Source: Neurospora intermedia (lineage: Eukaryota > Ascomycota > Sordariomycetes > Sordariales > Sordariaceae). From it: a DNA stretch of 64,000 bases. The notes below the pieces were generated by a model. That model was not told where the DNA came from and did not search any database. It saw only the letters and a list, made by a program, of their open reading frames with translations. This document shows positions 1-13,258 of the stretch, piece after piece (position 1 is the first letter of the stretch; each line of letters opens with the position of its first letter). The stretch is from the NCBI GenBank assembly GCA_037102815.1, contig BTPP01000002.1, forward strand, positions 3,162,001-3,226,000. The letters run 5' to 3'. The position numbers and the translations under genes were made by a program.

Positions 1-1804
1 GCAAACATATCGATAGAGATAAAACATAAGCGCTGCCTCTTTGACATATTTGACAAAGCAGAATGAAAAGCGGATGTTCACTGAGGCGATCAATAACGCG
101 GTTGGGAATTGAAGGGTGTCGTTTTCAGCTTTGGGAGCGAGTACCTACTGTGTAGCCCAAAGTTCTCAGCTTCCACTGAGTTTGTATCAGGACCCCAAAT
201 CTCGATCTGCTCTGTGCCAGGTGTTGGATATACGATATTGAGATCCAACAATAAAATCTACCTAGCTAAGCGCTGGCTGTAAATGTGCAATAAAGCAGTC
301 AATCAGCCGTTGACGTGTGTGCGAGACATTCTCAGTTGGCAGTTGGTGAGAGGTCTGCCAACCCACGATTGTCCATGTGAGAGGCTCATTGTCGTACTTC
401 CACATCAGTAAGCCGGCTTTGACCTGATCATTTTGCCCTCCGACTGCGACCGTCTGAGACATCTCGCACAGGTCTACCGTGTCACACTAACCATCTTGCT
501 AATCCACCAACTACCGGTTGGGCTGTATCAAACAAAAACCCGCGTATATATGGCTGACAATTGTTCATTGATGATCATATGAATGAGAGTCATCAAAGAG
601 CCCTTTTGATTCGCGCTCTTCGCGATATGCGGCGCCCGACTTCGGTTCGGATACGGCGGGCAAAGGAATAAGACTAAGACTCGCATTTGAGAGCAGCGTG
701 TCTGAATGGACGAGATGACAAGGCAGAATGCATGGCGAGGTCGAAAAAAAAACGTGGCTGTGTGTTCGAACTTGGGGGAGGCTCTTCCGCCACCCTCTCA
801 ATATCGCGAAATGTTGAGAATGCGGAAGCGGAATGGTGGAAGTCCATCCAGATGCCTTCGATTTCTACGGGCTTGTAACTCGATGAAGGCGCAGCTCACC
901 CTCTCGCGGATAATCCCCCGGTCTGTCCTGCCGCCGTCGAGGCTGGAAAGGGTCCAATAGTGGGTCTTTGGTCTCCTGGAAGGGCCGGTGGGGAGGGCTA
1001 TGAACACATCTGATTGGCAACAGCCCCTCGCCCCATCTGCTCAGCAACGAACCTAGCGCGCTCGCTGCATTTTCCAGCGCTCGTGCCCTCCCGCAAATCC
1101 CGTCTGGTGCCCTGTTGCAGTGTCCGTGCCTGGCTGTCGCGAACCGCTGTGAGGGACGGGGACCCGGGCGACTCACAAAGGAACCTGGCTTGCCTGGAAT
1201 GGAACACTGGCGCGGGGAGTGAGCGTTGCCCCCCCTGCCGTGGTGGTGAAGCTCCCTCTCCTTCCCCCCTTTGACATTGATACCCACGCACTGCAGCCAC
1301 ACATTGGCAGCTGAACACTTGTATCAGCAGGTACCTAGAGGTAACCTCGTCGACGACCGTGGGACGAACGGCATGTGGTGATGCGTGACGGGTACCACTC
1401 CGCCTCCAACACATCGTCTTCCAAATTTGTTTGTCCCGTCCCCCCCCCCCCTTTTCCACCTTTCCTGCTTTCCAGAATACAAAAGCCCCAGGCCCCGAGC
1501 CCTTGACCTTGGCCATTCCTTCACCGAATGTCAAACTGCTATGCAACTTTACAATCGAGCGCGCGCTGCCTAAAACGTGTATCACTTCGAAGAGTACTCG
1601 ACAATCTGGCAACCCTAAGCCCATGAAACTGCGAGCGCTAGTCACGATCCGCCCAAAAGTCGCACTCGTGCCCCTCCGTTGTCAGCTAGTAACGACTCTT
1701 CTTACCTGAACTGCCACCAAACAGTCCGTTCACCCAGGCCCATCCAAACCGCGAGGACACGTCACGCAATATCTCCGTACAACGTTTCTATACAAACCGC
1801 AAAT
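1..1804. other. Gene-poor left edge and upstream region of the multikinase gene
   Basis: I find no convincing gene here apart from a possible 66-codon frame on the minus strand (262-462). The longer open frames between 565 and 1645, on both strands, are low-complexity (Arg/Ser/Pro/Gly) and overlap each other in several frames, as expected of GC-rich non-coding DNA. A run of 12 C lies at 1440-1451. The last several hundred bases presumably form the promoter and leader of the inositol polyphosphate multikinase. Confidence 0.5.
262..462 (-). CDS. Possible small protein or terminal exon, 66 codons, unrecognised
   Basis: An ATG-started frame of 66 codons with reasonable start context (GAGATGTCT) and a balanced composition, including WKYDNEPLTWTIVGW around residues 22-36. 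I do not recognise the family. The stop is followed at once by a GT-containing sequence that could be a splice donor, so this may be one exon of a gene running off the left edge of the window. It may equally be a chance frame; nothing nearby supports it. Confidence 0.2.
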   Translation of the reverse strand: MSQTVAVGGQNDQVKAGLLMWKYDNEPLTWTIVGWQTSHQLPTENVSHTRQRLIDCFIAHLQPALS

Positions 1805-3129
1805 ATGATGGGCTCAACACCGATACCCAAGCACCATGAGCTCAAGCCCTACAATCTTGCGGTTGCCGGCCAGTATGTTACTTTTCTGCCTTTGGACTCA
1901 CCCGCCTCCGCTTTTTGGGCTCTAACCTTTCGGGCAGTGACGGTACAATGTGCGATTCTCAAGGCGAACTCTTCATTAAGCCCTGCACCGATCAGGAGCT
2001 TCAGTTTTACAAGACAGCCAATGAGAGCCACCAGGCGTTCGCCGACTTGATGCCCGTTTTTATGGGCGAGCTAGAACTGAACGACTCGACAAGCGTCAGG
2101 GACTTGGATGAACAGCTCCCCGCTGTTTCCGAAATACTTTCCAAGGAAACAAAAGAGGAGATCATCAAGTTCAGCAAGGAACAGGCTGCTGAGGCCGCCA
2201 CCCAGTCCCCCGCGCCGAGCACTGACAGACAGTGGACGGAAAAGGCCAAGTCCAGAAAGATCGAGACCAATAAGTCGGTGGTGCTGGAGAATTCAGCATA
2301 CGGTTACACGCGTCCTAACATTATGGACGCTAAACTCGGCAAGCGGCTGTGGGCAGATGATGCGCCCAAGGCGAAGCAAGAGCGCTTTGATATAATCACC
2401 AAGGAAACCACCAATGGCTCGCACGGGTTTCGCATCGCCGGCATGCGCGTTTACAAGGGATCCACCAACCCCGACGAGCTGGACGAGCAGGATTACAAGG
2501 TCTACGACAAGCATTACGGCCGGTTAGAGGTCAACGCGGATAATGTTGTGGAGGCGATGCGCAAGTTCATTTTCAATCCTCAGGCCGGGATAGATGAGGA
2601 ACTCGGCAAGATCATTGCGGGTCTTTTCCTCAATGACCTAAGGCGCATCGAGGAGGTGTTGGCTTCGGAGGAGAGCAGAATGTACTCGGCGAGCTTGCTG
2701 TTCACATTCGAAGGAGACGGCAACGCGTTGAGAGCTGCCCTTGACCGGACCAGAGCTGACATGTCGGGTGAGCAATACAAGAAGGATGATGGACCGTACA
2801 CGTCAGGTCTATCTGCATCTCGCGTTGATAGTGGCATCGAGATGGATGACGAGGGGCAGATGGTGTTTCCAATCAACGCGGCCATCGGTCAAAACATGAT
2901 ATTGGCGAACCTGGCTCAGGCACCTGGTTCCCAAGACATCCAACTGACTGCGGATTCCGACGCAGACAGCATGTCGGGTTCCTCGAACGGCGATATTCCT
3001 CGCATCTACTCCCTCAAACTCATTGACTTTGCACATGCCGAGTGGACACCCGGGCAAGGTCCAGACGAGAACGCTCTGTTTGGCGTTCGGAGTTTGATCA
3101 AGATCTTTGAACAGCTGGCAGACGATTGA
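1805..3129 (+). CDS. Inositol polyphosphate multikinase (IPMK/Arg82 family)
   Basis: Two exons, 1805-1872 and 1938-3129, joined by a 65-base GTATGT...CAG intron; the product is 419 residues. Splicing restores the family's N-terminal AGHDGTMCD block, which supports both the intron and the start (ATGATG at 1805). The IPK-family signature P-x3-D-x-K-x-G is visible as P149, D153, K155 and G157. A SLL-type motif follows (SASLLF), and an IDF motif with the metal-binding Asp386 (LIDFAHAEW) lies near the C-terminus. Enzymes of this family phosphorylate Ins(1,4,5)P3 to InsP4 and InsP5. In yeast, Arg82 also acts with the Arg80/Mcm1 transcription complex in arginine control. A Ser/Pro/Ala-rich stretch around residues 95-115 is probably disordered. 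An InsP6 kinase is the main alternative, but the short length and AGHDG start favour IPMK. Confidence 0.9.
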
Positions 3130-4008
3130 AGGGCAGGTTTCCGAAAGCAATCGTGGAGTTAAGGCGGCATTTCAAGGCGTTTGGGATTGCAATTGGGGCT
3201 ACCTTGCGAGACTACGGTTAGAGCATGTCACGGGCAGGTTAGAGGAAGGGAAAGAGACGAAAAGGGAAGAGAGCATATACGAATATATATGCATAGGTAG
3301 AGGAGAGGTTTTTGACGTCCGTTACGAACATCATTGAAAGAAGGGGAACCAGCCACACGGGCTATTACAGGGACGGCAATTCTTTTCACGCACTATACCC
3401 CTTATTTTTATTGTACGCTGTTATCCGATGATCTTGTGACATCTCTAACGTGACTAGTATCTGAATGGTGTGGTCTGTGACAACAATTCACATCTTGTGC
3501 TGGAACCATGTGCCGTATTTTACTATTTCAACTTTTTTCTTTGAAATCTGCTATTAAGGCAGACATGCTTCTGAAATTTGACAAACCTACCAACAGCTGG
3601 TTAGAGGAAATACTATAACGGGCTGCTTCTAACTTAATTTCCAAACCCTCGAACTGGGACGAAAAGTGGAAGCGGAAACCATTTACAGTCTGGATGGAGT
3701 GAGACAACGAATGCCCTTGACACGCTTCGTCAGTACCTTCAGGGTACACAGCGTTTGAGCCCCACTGCCCGCAGGCGCTAAACTCAGCTTCAACAGCCCT
3801 AGCCTTGCTGCAGTGAGCATCAGCTCCCAGGGCCGTCTTCCACCTCATTGCATGCCACAATAATCCCTGCATGCCAACGGCTGGACTTTACAACTTTCAC
3901 CTCCATCGGCGCAAACGCAAACAAAACTTTACAAGAAGGAGAACGAAATACAAGTACATAACCAACAGCCGGTGAACAACCTCGTTCACGCGCTGAACAC
4001 AGCTCGCA
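3130..4008. other. Intergenic: multikinase 3' region and CLP1 promoter
   Basis: I see no supported gene. A 114-codon minus-strand frame (3528-3872) has no recognisable motif and sits where the 3' untranslated region and the CLP1 promoter are expected. Confidence 0.5.
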
Positions 4009-5820
4009 ATGTCAATTCCAGGCCTCGGTCAGATAGCCCCACAGGTAAACGAACCCAAGCTCTCGCGCGGACATGCTTCGTATAACCCCAGGCGCGCACG
4101 TGTAACCAACGTCATCACCATCCCCTCACAAGCGACTATTATACATAGTCACACTCGTGACCCGAGATCACAACCAGCTAACCATCGCCTGATATTTGCC
4201 CGTTTCCGGTAATCCAGGCTCCCACGACCACCCAGCGAACTATCAACCTCCGACCGTTCGGCGAATGGCGCTTCTCCATCCCCCACCAACACAGCACCTT
4301 CTCATCGAACTCCTCCGCCGCCGGAGTCACCGTCCGCCTCGTCGCCGGCACTGCTGAGCGCGATGGCACCGAGCTCGCGCCCAACTGCGTCTACACATTT
4401 CTCCCCGGCACCAAATCGAAGCTCTTCACTGATCAAGGATGCACTCTCGAGATCAACAACACGGGCGGCTACCCCCTCGAGGACCGCGTGGTTGAACACC
4501 CGCCGGAACAGTCGCCCATGCTTAGCTATATCAACCTTCACTTTGGCCTACAAGACCACGAGCGTGCCGCGGCCGCTCAGGCACAACAACAACATCCTAC
4601 ACATCACCAGCAGCAGCAACAAGGGAGAGGAGCAGGAGCAGGAGTAGCGAGGCCAAAACCCGGGCCAAGAGTACTGATCTGCGGTCCACCCGGCGTCGGC
4701 AAGACCTCGCTGGCGAAGCTCCTCGCTGCCCTCGCCACGCGCATGGGCTCTCAGCCGGTGGTAGCCAACCTGAACCCGACCGATGGGCTGCTGTGTCTAC
4801 CCGGAACGCTGGGTGCAGCCGTGTTCGGCACGTTGATGGACGTGGAGGAGCCGGCGGGTGGGTTTGGCGTGACGAACACGCCCATCAGCGGTCCCAGCGC
4901 GGTGCCAGTCAAAAACCCGCTCACGTTTTACTTTGGACACGAAAAGGTGGAGGACGACGTGGACATGTGGAAGCAGATGACGGAGCGGCTGGCGGTGTTG
5001 GTCAGGCGCAAGTTTGAGAGGAATCGGGATGTGAGGGTGGCGGGGTTGTTGGTTGATACGGCGCCGGTGGAGGCGGGGGACAAAGAAGGACAGGAGCTGT
5101 TGGGGTGGGCGGTTAGGCAGTTTGATGGTGAGTTTATGTCTAGTTGGTCTCCAGAAAGAACTCATGAAGAGTTGACGCAAGCTAACGATGCAACTATAGC
5201 AAACTTCGTTGTTGTGCTCGGCTCTGAACAGCTAAAGACAGAACTTGGGCAGCGGTTTGCAAGCGAGAAGACGAGCTTTGAAGAGCCGATTACTGTCCTC
5301 GGGTTAGACAAGTCGGATGGTGCTGTACAGATTGACAAGGCGTGGAGGCAGAAGTCTACAGAGACGGCGATCAAGGAATACTTTTTTGGTGGCATCAAGG
5401 CGCGTTTGAGCCCCTTTACACAGTCAGCCAGTTTCGATGAGCTAGTCGTTTTCAAGGCACCTGACCGTGAGTTTTTTCTCTCTCTCTTTCTCTCGCTGCA
5501 CTGAAATTACCTCACCCTACCTGGCACCTAAGCTAACGTCTGTCTTTACCAAAACAGAACCCTATGAAGGTGCCCCAGTCCTCGAGCGAGTCGAAATCAC
5601 CCCCGAAATGGCCCACTGGACGCTAGCAGTCATGATCGCCTCCGTGACCGACTCGCCGCAGGCCATCCGATTTTCCTCGGTCTTGGGCTTCATCGTCATC
5701 GCCGACGTGGACCAGGAGCGCAGGCGGGTCAAGTTCCTGTCGCCGGTCAGCGGTCGGCTGGGCAACCACCCGCTGATATGGGGACGCTGGCCGGAACCGT
5801 ATCTCAACCTCCTGGCGTAG
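4009..5820 (+). CDS. CLP1, mRNA cleavage and polyadenylation factor
   Basis: Four exons: 4009-4044, 4218-5127, 5200-5466 and 5558-5820, giving 491 residues. The short first exon encodes MSIPGLGQIAPQ and joins APTTTQRTINLRPFGEWRF, the typical CLP1 beginning. A P-loop (Walker A) GPPGVGKTS spans residues 168-176, and the C-terminal domain ends in NHPLIWGRWPEPYLNLLA, a familiar CLP1 ending. CLP1 belongs to the CF IA complex with Pcf11, Rna14 and Rna15 in the nucleus and binds ATP. The yeast protein is not known to have kinase activity, whereas the human one is an RNA 5'-kinase. Between the N-terminal domain and the P-loop lies a His/Gln-rich insertion (about residues 118-150). Intron 2 (5128-5199) is 72 bases, divisible by three and without an in-frame stop, so a retained form would stay open. 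Confidence 0.92.
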
Positions 5821-8800
5821 GCTCGCCAAAACGTAATGTGGGTACGCATGAGAGATGGTGGTCAACAGTTGAGCCCGCAAGAGACAAGTTGTCTCGGGGT
5901 TTGTTTGAAAGTGTGGCAAAAATTGACGGATACGGCTGGCGTTTGGTTGGGCTTCGAGCTGGAAAATGGTGAAAATGGCATGTAAAAGGTGTTTATTGTT
6001 GTTCTTGCTTTTGGGTGTCTTTTCACTAGCATGAGAGTGAGCGGGAACAAATTTGGTACCTTGTTATTTTTTTCTTGGTTGCTGATTTGACTCTTGTTGA
6101 ACATTGTTATTGGTACTTGGAAACGGAAGACAGTAATCAATTGTATGCATTTTGCAACACTCACATCTACTAGTAGCTCATTGGTATGGGTTTCGTGGTA
6201 GAGAGCATGGCTTGAGGTCGTGTGCAAGTTTTTGTTGACCATCCTGCTCTCAGATTTCTTGACCAGTTTCTGAAGAGCTGCCGTACTAAAGTAACAAAGA
6301 TCGTATCCGACATTTTTGCTAGTAATGTGTTGTTTAAACAAGCGATGATCTTGAAATGCATGTCTCTCAAGTTGAACGTCGTTGGGAATAGAAACATATT
6401 AATGTGCAACGTGTCCACGCTGGTTGTAACATAGTAGTATAGAATCTTCCCGTTTGGTACTCGTCCAAGAACGTGACCGACTTATTTATGGTTGGTTTCC
6501 CCTATTTCTGTTTCCTGTCCTTGACCATGAGGCTATGACACTGATAATTGCCATTCGGACGAAAGACATTATATGCAGTAGGTCATTTGCCTATCCCTCA
6601 TCGCTAGAATCATACAGTGGTCGTTACGAGTTACCTATATAAGGGGATTCAAGTACACCAAGGGACTGTTGAAAGTGCATGGCAGGTAAATTTTCATGTA
6701 CGTTGACATGCTGTCTTCCGGGACTTAGTACGTCACTTCGAATTATTCACTTTGCTGGAGAACGAGGCAGACCGACTCGTTATCTGATTTGTGGAAAAAG
6801 AGCGTCCGTTGGAAATTGTCCGACTTGTGCTTTCAAACTTTGTCCACTCACTGTAGCTAACCAGCGTCATGCATTTTTGCTGAATAATGAACAAGATATC
6901 TACCTTGAGCAACAGTCATCGCATAAGGAGGACGAACCGAAGAAAACTCATATAACATCACGTGGTTAATCTGGCTCTTCCCATCCTCATTCTCTTCTCA
7001 ACAAGCCATTCGGCGGCCGGCCACAATCGAAAATGGTTGATGAAAAAAAAACCGTTGGACGTTGAACGTTTAGAAAGATGCCTGATGTCGTTCTGCCATC
7101 CAACTGGGTAGGTACCCATGATGGCTTTTCATATCAAATCAAGGCATATTCCCTGCTGCATTCAGGAGGACAAGACAATGGGTATCGTAGCCGGCGGGCG
7201 CGGACGGGGAACGGGGGGAAACGGGAAACGGGAACCGTTGAACTCGTGTGTGAAGGGTTCATCCAAGGTTGGTTCTCGTCCAAGGTTTTGGGGGGCGTCA
7301 TATGGCTGGCTGTCCTCCTGCTCGTCATTGTTCATACAGGAAGGAACCCGGTCAGGGCGTCGCGTCAGGGCCAACTGGTTACGGTAGCCGAACCAACCCC
7401 CATGAACAACCCCCCTTCTTCCCTCCCCTTCCATCCCATCCCCTCCCCCATCTCATATAAAGAGAAGAAGAAAAAACAGGAAACAAAAAAGGGATACCTA
7501 CCCCTTCATTCCGTACGATCACTTGCTCGCTCCACGAGAAACTGCACTACCCGTTGCATTTTGGACAATCTCGGCAATCATTTCGTACTGTATCGCAGGT
7601 AAGTACACTACATACGAAGACGACGAACAAAAAGGGCGGAAGTGCTTCCGGTTTACTGCGTGGTAAGCTCCACCGTTCTGCAGGTATTAATTCCGTTGGC
7701 GAGCAACAGCCGTAGGGGCGTACAGTATTCTCTTCAGTGATTTTCCTCTGTGCAAGGACGGACTCAAGAATGACGACGAAACGAACGAAGGGAGGAGGGC
7801 CACCACGCCCTGGATCCCTTTGGGCCGTACGAAAAACTCCTGGACTGGGATGACCTGGTGGCCCCCCCCACCCCCCTTGAGACTCTCGGGCAAGGGCCTG
7901 AAGAGAAGAAGGGTTTGGCGGTTGACCGTCTTTGTGATGCTTTCTTTCCAGGTGAGAGGTGAGATGCCTACTACCTCGATAGTAGTGTAGTGTACCTGCC
8001 TAGTGTAGTAGTCTAGTCACCTGGACCCATCACATACCCTCTGTTGTGTGTGTGTGTGTTATCTTGAGGAAAAACAAAAGCTACTCGTTGACCGCCGGGA
8101 TTTGAAGGGTGAAGGGGGGGTGAAGAGAGAGAGTCGCGGGCGGGCGGGGATCTTCAGATGAACCGTTTTCCGTACCCGAAGACATGAGGAAAAGGACGGA
8201 ACGTGAGTGGACGGAACCATGCCGCGGACATCATTTGAGGAGAGGCGGGCCCCACTCTGCAATTCCCGGCATGCGGTACCCGCTATCCCCGTCTCGTCCT
8301 TAGCACTCCTCCAAGCAACTCCTTGGTTGTCCGTGCCAACCCAGCCTTGCCCAGCAAGAGATGGACGAGCTTAACCAGAATGTCGGGAGACGGAGAGAGC
8401 GAACTGAAGGACGGAACCGCAGGCACCATTTAGCCTAAGTCAAGATGGGAAGGTCCAAGTCTCACTTTCACTCGATATCCATTTTCACCCCTTGACATCC
8501 CCTTGAGATACTCATCTGATCGGTCGTTGATGGATGGATTGCAAAATGTCGGGATATTTTGCGCGGGAGGAAGGAGAGGGGAAAGGCAGAAGGTTAGACA
8601 GCGCTACTGGTTGTTGGAGGAAACCCCCAATGATTCAGATATCTCGTGGGATTTTGCTTATTCTCTCGCGTTGTTGGCTTTAATCTCGCGGTTGGATATC
8701 TAGATGTCAGTCTTGGCCCTCTTGGGAGGCAGGGGGCCCTTTGGCTGAGAGGGCCGGAATGGCTGGCCGGACGAGCTGTCACTTCCTCAGCTGTGGTGGT

Positions 8801-11800
8801 GGCTGGTGATGTGTTTATTTCTACCCTTCTGGGACAACACAATGAACATGTAATCATCAGTGTTGCATAAAAAGTCGAATGTGTTGGCTCGGCGCGCTGG
8901 ACTTCAGTCCCGCTCATTTTCCAGTTGCCTGGTTCGCTTCGGCCGGGGAAGGATTCCGTCCGCTTTTTGGGTCCATGGCCTAGCCGTATGTGTATCTTTT
9001 CGTCTGCCTTTCCGCTCTTTCTGCCTTTTCTTTCGCCTCACCTTCAAAAGACGAAACTGACAGACCGCAAACCCGCCAAATGGAGCGAGCTATGGGCGAG
9101 AGAGGGTCAGTTGCGAAGCAATCAGCGGGGTTTCCTCAAAAAAACCGTATCCACCGGAGACGTCTCCGACTTTCTCTGAGGCATCAAGAGCCAGCCAAGG
9201 AGCAAATTTCCCGCCAAAGAGAACCTTGACGATTTCTAAAAAGAGTAACCGGCAAAAAGTCCGCCCACGTCGGTCCAAGTGAGTGAGATGAGCATAGCCT
9301 GTGATTTGCGCGCGAGATTAACGACAGATCCGTGCTATCGATCAGCAACACCAAGCCCAAGAACGGTAGTTTTGTCCTGCGGCCCCGGACTTCTGACTCT
9401 GACGAGATCTGTAACCGTCGCTGAATCCTGACACAATCGAGGGACGATGGCGAGGTGTTCAAACCCTTTTACTCGCCCGCTGAACACACCACTTGTTTCA
9501 ATGTCCAATGCCCACTGATGACTTTGCCTCTTTACCTTGAGATCCCCTCATACCACCGTGCCGTGCATACCCGATCTCAGCATCGTTCACCATGCTTCTA
9601 AAGTGCCCGGTGTTGCGAGCGTTTTGAAGCGAGCGAAAGATGTCGCGGAGCGGACTGGATGTGGATATGGTGACTCCCATTAGGTACCTGGACTGCGATG
9701 GCTGGCGGCGGGGACATGTGGCAGTGAGGCATCGTGCGTCTCGCTCGGTCTTTGGTCGCTCAACTCTCGGTGATAAAGGGGGAGGGTAAGATATTTCTAC
9801 TGTTTCGGACAGAGGCGAAGACTTGAACATGGACGGCATCTCAACGAGCCCTCAGCCACGGCGGAGGACTCCCATGTCGAGTCGAGATGATCCCCTGTCT
9901 GGCGAGTTGATCAGAGGGGTGTCCTGGTTGGTCAAAAGTGCTCGGGGTGAGACCACCAAGTAGACGGCTCGTCCCATGATCAAGGCCAATCAAGAGACAG
10001 CCTCACATCTGGTGGCTTGAAGTTCTTGTTTTGAAAATCGTTGACGAGCTGCGCATATTGCGGCACACTCACTCATTGAATTCAAATGATGTGTGACTAG
10101 TAGTCTTGTGTGCCGGATCAGGCGTTCCGCGCCGACAATGCGCAGCAGTAGGTAGGCAAAGCCTGATACATAGGTACTCACCCTCTCACGGTGCCTCGCG
10201 AGTAGTCGTGAACCCGGCGTCCCAATTAGAATCAGGGCAGCGAGCAGAGTATGTACTAGGCAGATCATCGATGCTTCGGTACTCGCACCCGGACCTTCAT
10301 AATTCAAGGCTCATCTTGATTGCCCAGCCAACCAAGGCAGCATGGCTCTGCAGGATGATGACGAGGGAGATGCAGTGCAGTTCTGGGCCAGGGACTGGGG
10401 TGGGACAAATGAAGTTCAGTTGCAAGTGCCGGGGAATGATGTGTCGTTGTTGCTTTCGACTGTTCGGAGTCTTTGGCCGTTATAAAATGTTTTTCCTGCA
10501 CTACTCTACAGTGGCACAGTGCCCGCCCATTGGTTCCTTGGGCATCGCTCTCAACTGAAGCTGCAGTGAAGCTGAAGCATCCAATGGATTTTGCGTGGAG
10601 TGGGGCCAGATTGCCAGAGAGTCGGATGTGCTTTCCGCTATTTATCTACAATGTATGCAGTTTGCTGCCAAATCTGATAGCCAGGCACGGGCCATGAGAC
10701 ACACTCTTCAGATTTCGCATCCATCCGAGTCCTGGCCCAGCTGCTAAAAATTCATTCCACTTTCAACAACTCCTGTCCACCAGATGCTCCTCCCACCGCA
10801 TTTCCGACACGGTGTCGACTGTATGTAGTGTACAGAGATGCATTCCAAATGGACAATCACCAGCAATCAAGCATTTCGAAGAAACTCCCTCGTATACCTG
10901 ATCCTGGGCGTCGTTCCCTTGGCCGAAAACGAGTGGAGGGAGCAGCAGCGGGACGGGAGGGCGGCCCCAAGAAGCAAAACCCAAAACTAAAAGCCAAAGC
11001 AGGCGATTTCAGCGCTTTGAATGCCGTCGAGTCGTTTCTCTTTTGACTCGCTTCAGCTTGTCATTCATCACTGTCATCACCTCATACCGCCCCAACACGC
11101 GCCTTCTTCTACGGCCCCTCCACGGCCCCTCATCGCTTAATTTTCCTTTTCGTGGGCGCCGCACTGGCCAGTCAACGAGGACCACATTTTGTGACTTGTT
11201 CGACCGGATGGTGGAGTGCCCGAGTGGTTGCCCATCATTGTCGTTGCCTTGGATCGAATGTGGTGTTGGATGTCGGCTGTCTTTCATTCTGGCATATGGG
11301 TGGACGATGGCCAAGGCGGCATGTGTGTGCGTGATCTGAGGAGAATCGACTGACTGGCTACCCTACCTAGGTACCTATGATGCAAGTGTGTCGGTTGCCC
11401 TAACGTCCCCTTCTGCCATGCCATCCCGTCTCATTCCTTCTCGTCTTGTTTGCCCTCGGGAAGGGATCGTATTCACAGCTCAAGCGGTTTTAGCTACCTC
11501 TACCTGTAGGTAGGCAGGTATGTATTGTGCGATTGCCGTGTGCAAACCACGCGGTTGAACAGTATCCGGGCATCGTCGACCTTCTGTCACTCCGCAAAAA
11601 GCAACACTGCCCTGCAAAGAGAGAAACAGCAAAGCATACCGTTGCTGTTGCCCCGTCTTGGCACATCGTCGGCGCCTCCTCGCCAATCTTCTGCTTGCTT
11701 TTTCTTTCAAGACAGTCATGGCACGCCAAAAAATCCAGGTACGCTGTTTGGACAATGACCGAGATAGCGAAAGAACTTCACACTTTCATATGGACCTACC

Positions 11801-13258
11801 CACCTTAGTTGGGCCCCGTCGCCTGTAGCTAGCTGGCTACTACAGCAGTACTAGGTACTCTAGCAGCCCAATGGGTTTCCCTCTCGACATGAACATTGCT
11901 TTCCCGAGTTCCCACCGTCTCTCATTCGCTTGGGGGGTTCAGCCAGTCAAACCGACGGCCTGGCCAGTGCTGGACATTAATGGACAAGGCCCTCTGACGG
12001 CCCTGGAAGCCTGGCCGCCAGAGCCGTGTCACATTGTCAGGTCTTGTCTCGAGTGGTGATGTTGATCACTTTTCGTCCCATGTGGACCGGGACGACCCAA
12101 GCGAACGGGAGTTACGTCTACACACTCACTTTACTCCTGGCGCTCTAACAAAGCCAAGCAAGCATTGCAGGGCCCGTCGCCTAAAAAAGTCCCACGATGC
12201 TCCCACGGCTCACCGTCCCGGGGTTGGATTCTCCGTTTTCCCTAGCAAGCAAAAAGCAAGCTACAGTAGTAGCCCTGGATATTCCACAAGTAGTTTGCCT
12301 CCCCATTTCTCATGGTCCTCTCCTCTGCCTGCCTCTCAGTCACGGGTCTGTAGAGGTACCCTCGCTCGAACCTCAAACCGGACCAGGAAGGGGCTTTCTC
12401 TGCCTTGTCCATTGATTAGTCGTCCGCTAATATTACCTTGTTCAACTTCCATGCTCTCCTGCCGGCTCTCGCCTTCCGAATCTGCCCATCATACGTATTC
12501 ATTCATGGGGTAACAACGATCCTGGAAAGGTGACCACGTTAGCTCGCCCATCGTACCCCTTTGGTACTCCGTTTACATCATTGGACCTGTTCTATTTTCA
12601 CTCGTTTCTCTTCCGCCTTCCTATGCTACTACTCATTCATCCTTTTATCCCTCCGTTCAACCGGCCTGGTCATACTCACCTTCGGTCGGATTACAAGTCA
12701 TCCATCATCGGGCTTCAGTACGGACCACTTACACAAACACCCTACATCGACTCCCAACGTCGGCAAACAATCGACTCGGCGACTCTATTTCGAAACAGGG
12801 AAGGATTGGGCACCAGATCGATCATTACGTGTGCGTGGAAAAGGACGGTCAGACACGGTTCAGAACGCCGGGTGTTGTTTGCTCTTTCTTGCCAACAGAG
12901 ACAAAAGAGCGGTGCGCGTGCTTGCATCTCATACCTCACTTGGACTCACCTCTCCGGCTTCCTCCTTCCGGACTTTTTCCCTTGTCTGTTCAACTTCAAC
13001 CTCCCGCCGGCTTCTTACCTTCCACATCCGACTGATACACACCGTTGCGCCGACGTTGTTCTTTGAGTCGGTCTCGACTCTACCGACTTCCACCAACCCA
13101 GGCCTCTACATGATGCACCGGAGGACCGATGGACTGCCTTGGTGAACGTAGGCTAGACTCAAAGTCGGCCAGACAACAACAGACACGACGTCGTCCTTGC
13201 TGGCCGCCGCCGATATCCCATTACCGATCTATACCAGTAGAGTTTCGAGTCATACGGT
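5821..13258. other. 7.4 kb gap without a supported gene, upstream of the GPCR
   Basis: All open frames here are short or low-complexity, and none shows a recognisable domain or a splice-joined continuation. Frames on the plus strand between 12530 and 13145 (178 and 194 codons, in two overlapping frames) probably lie in the long leader or promoter of the receptor gene at 13259. ACCT/AGGT-rich runs typical of Neurospora-like promoters occur near 11360-11525 and 11820-11870. A (TG)n tract lies at 8045-8059. A long 5' leader, non-coding RNAs or undetected small genes are all possible. Confidence 0.45.

Noticed and set aside
998-1645. 215-codon minus-strand open frame
   Set aside because: Low-complexity Arg/Gly/Ser composition, overlapped by open frames on both strands, and no recognisable motif; typical of GC-rich non-coding sequence upstream of the multikinase gene.
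12530-13145. Two overlapping plus-strand frames of 178 and 194 codons before the GPCR
   Set aside because: They occupy two frames at once, have Ser/Pro/Leu-rich composition and no domain; more likely leader or promoter sequence.
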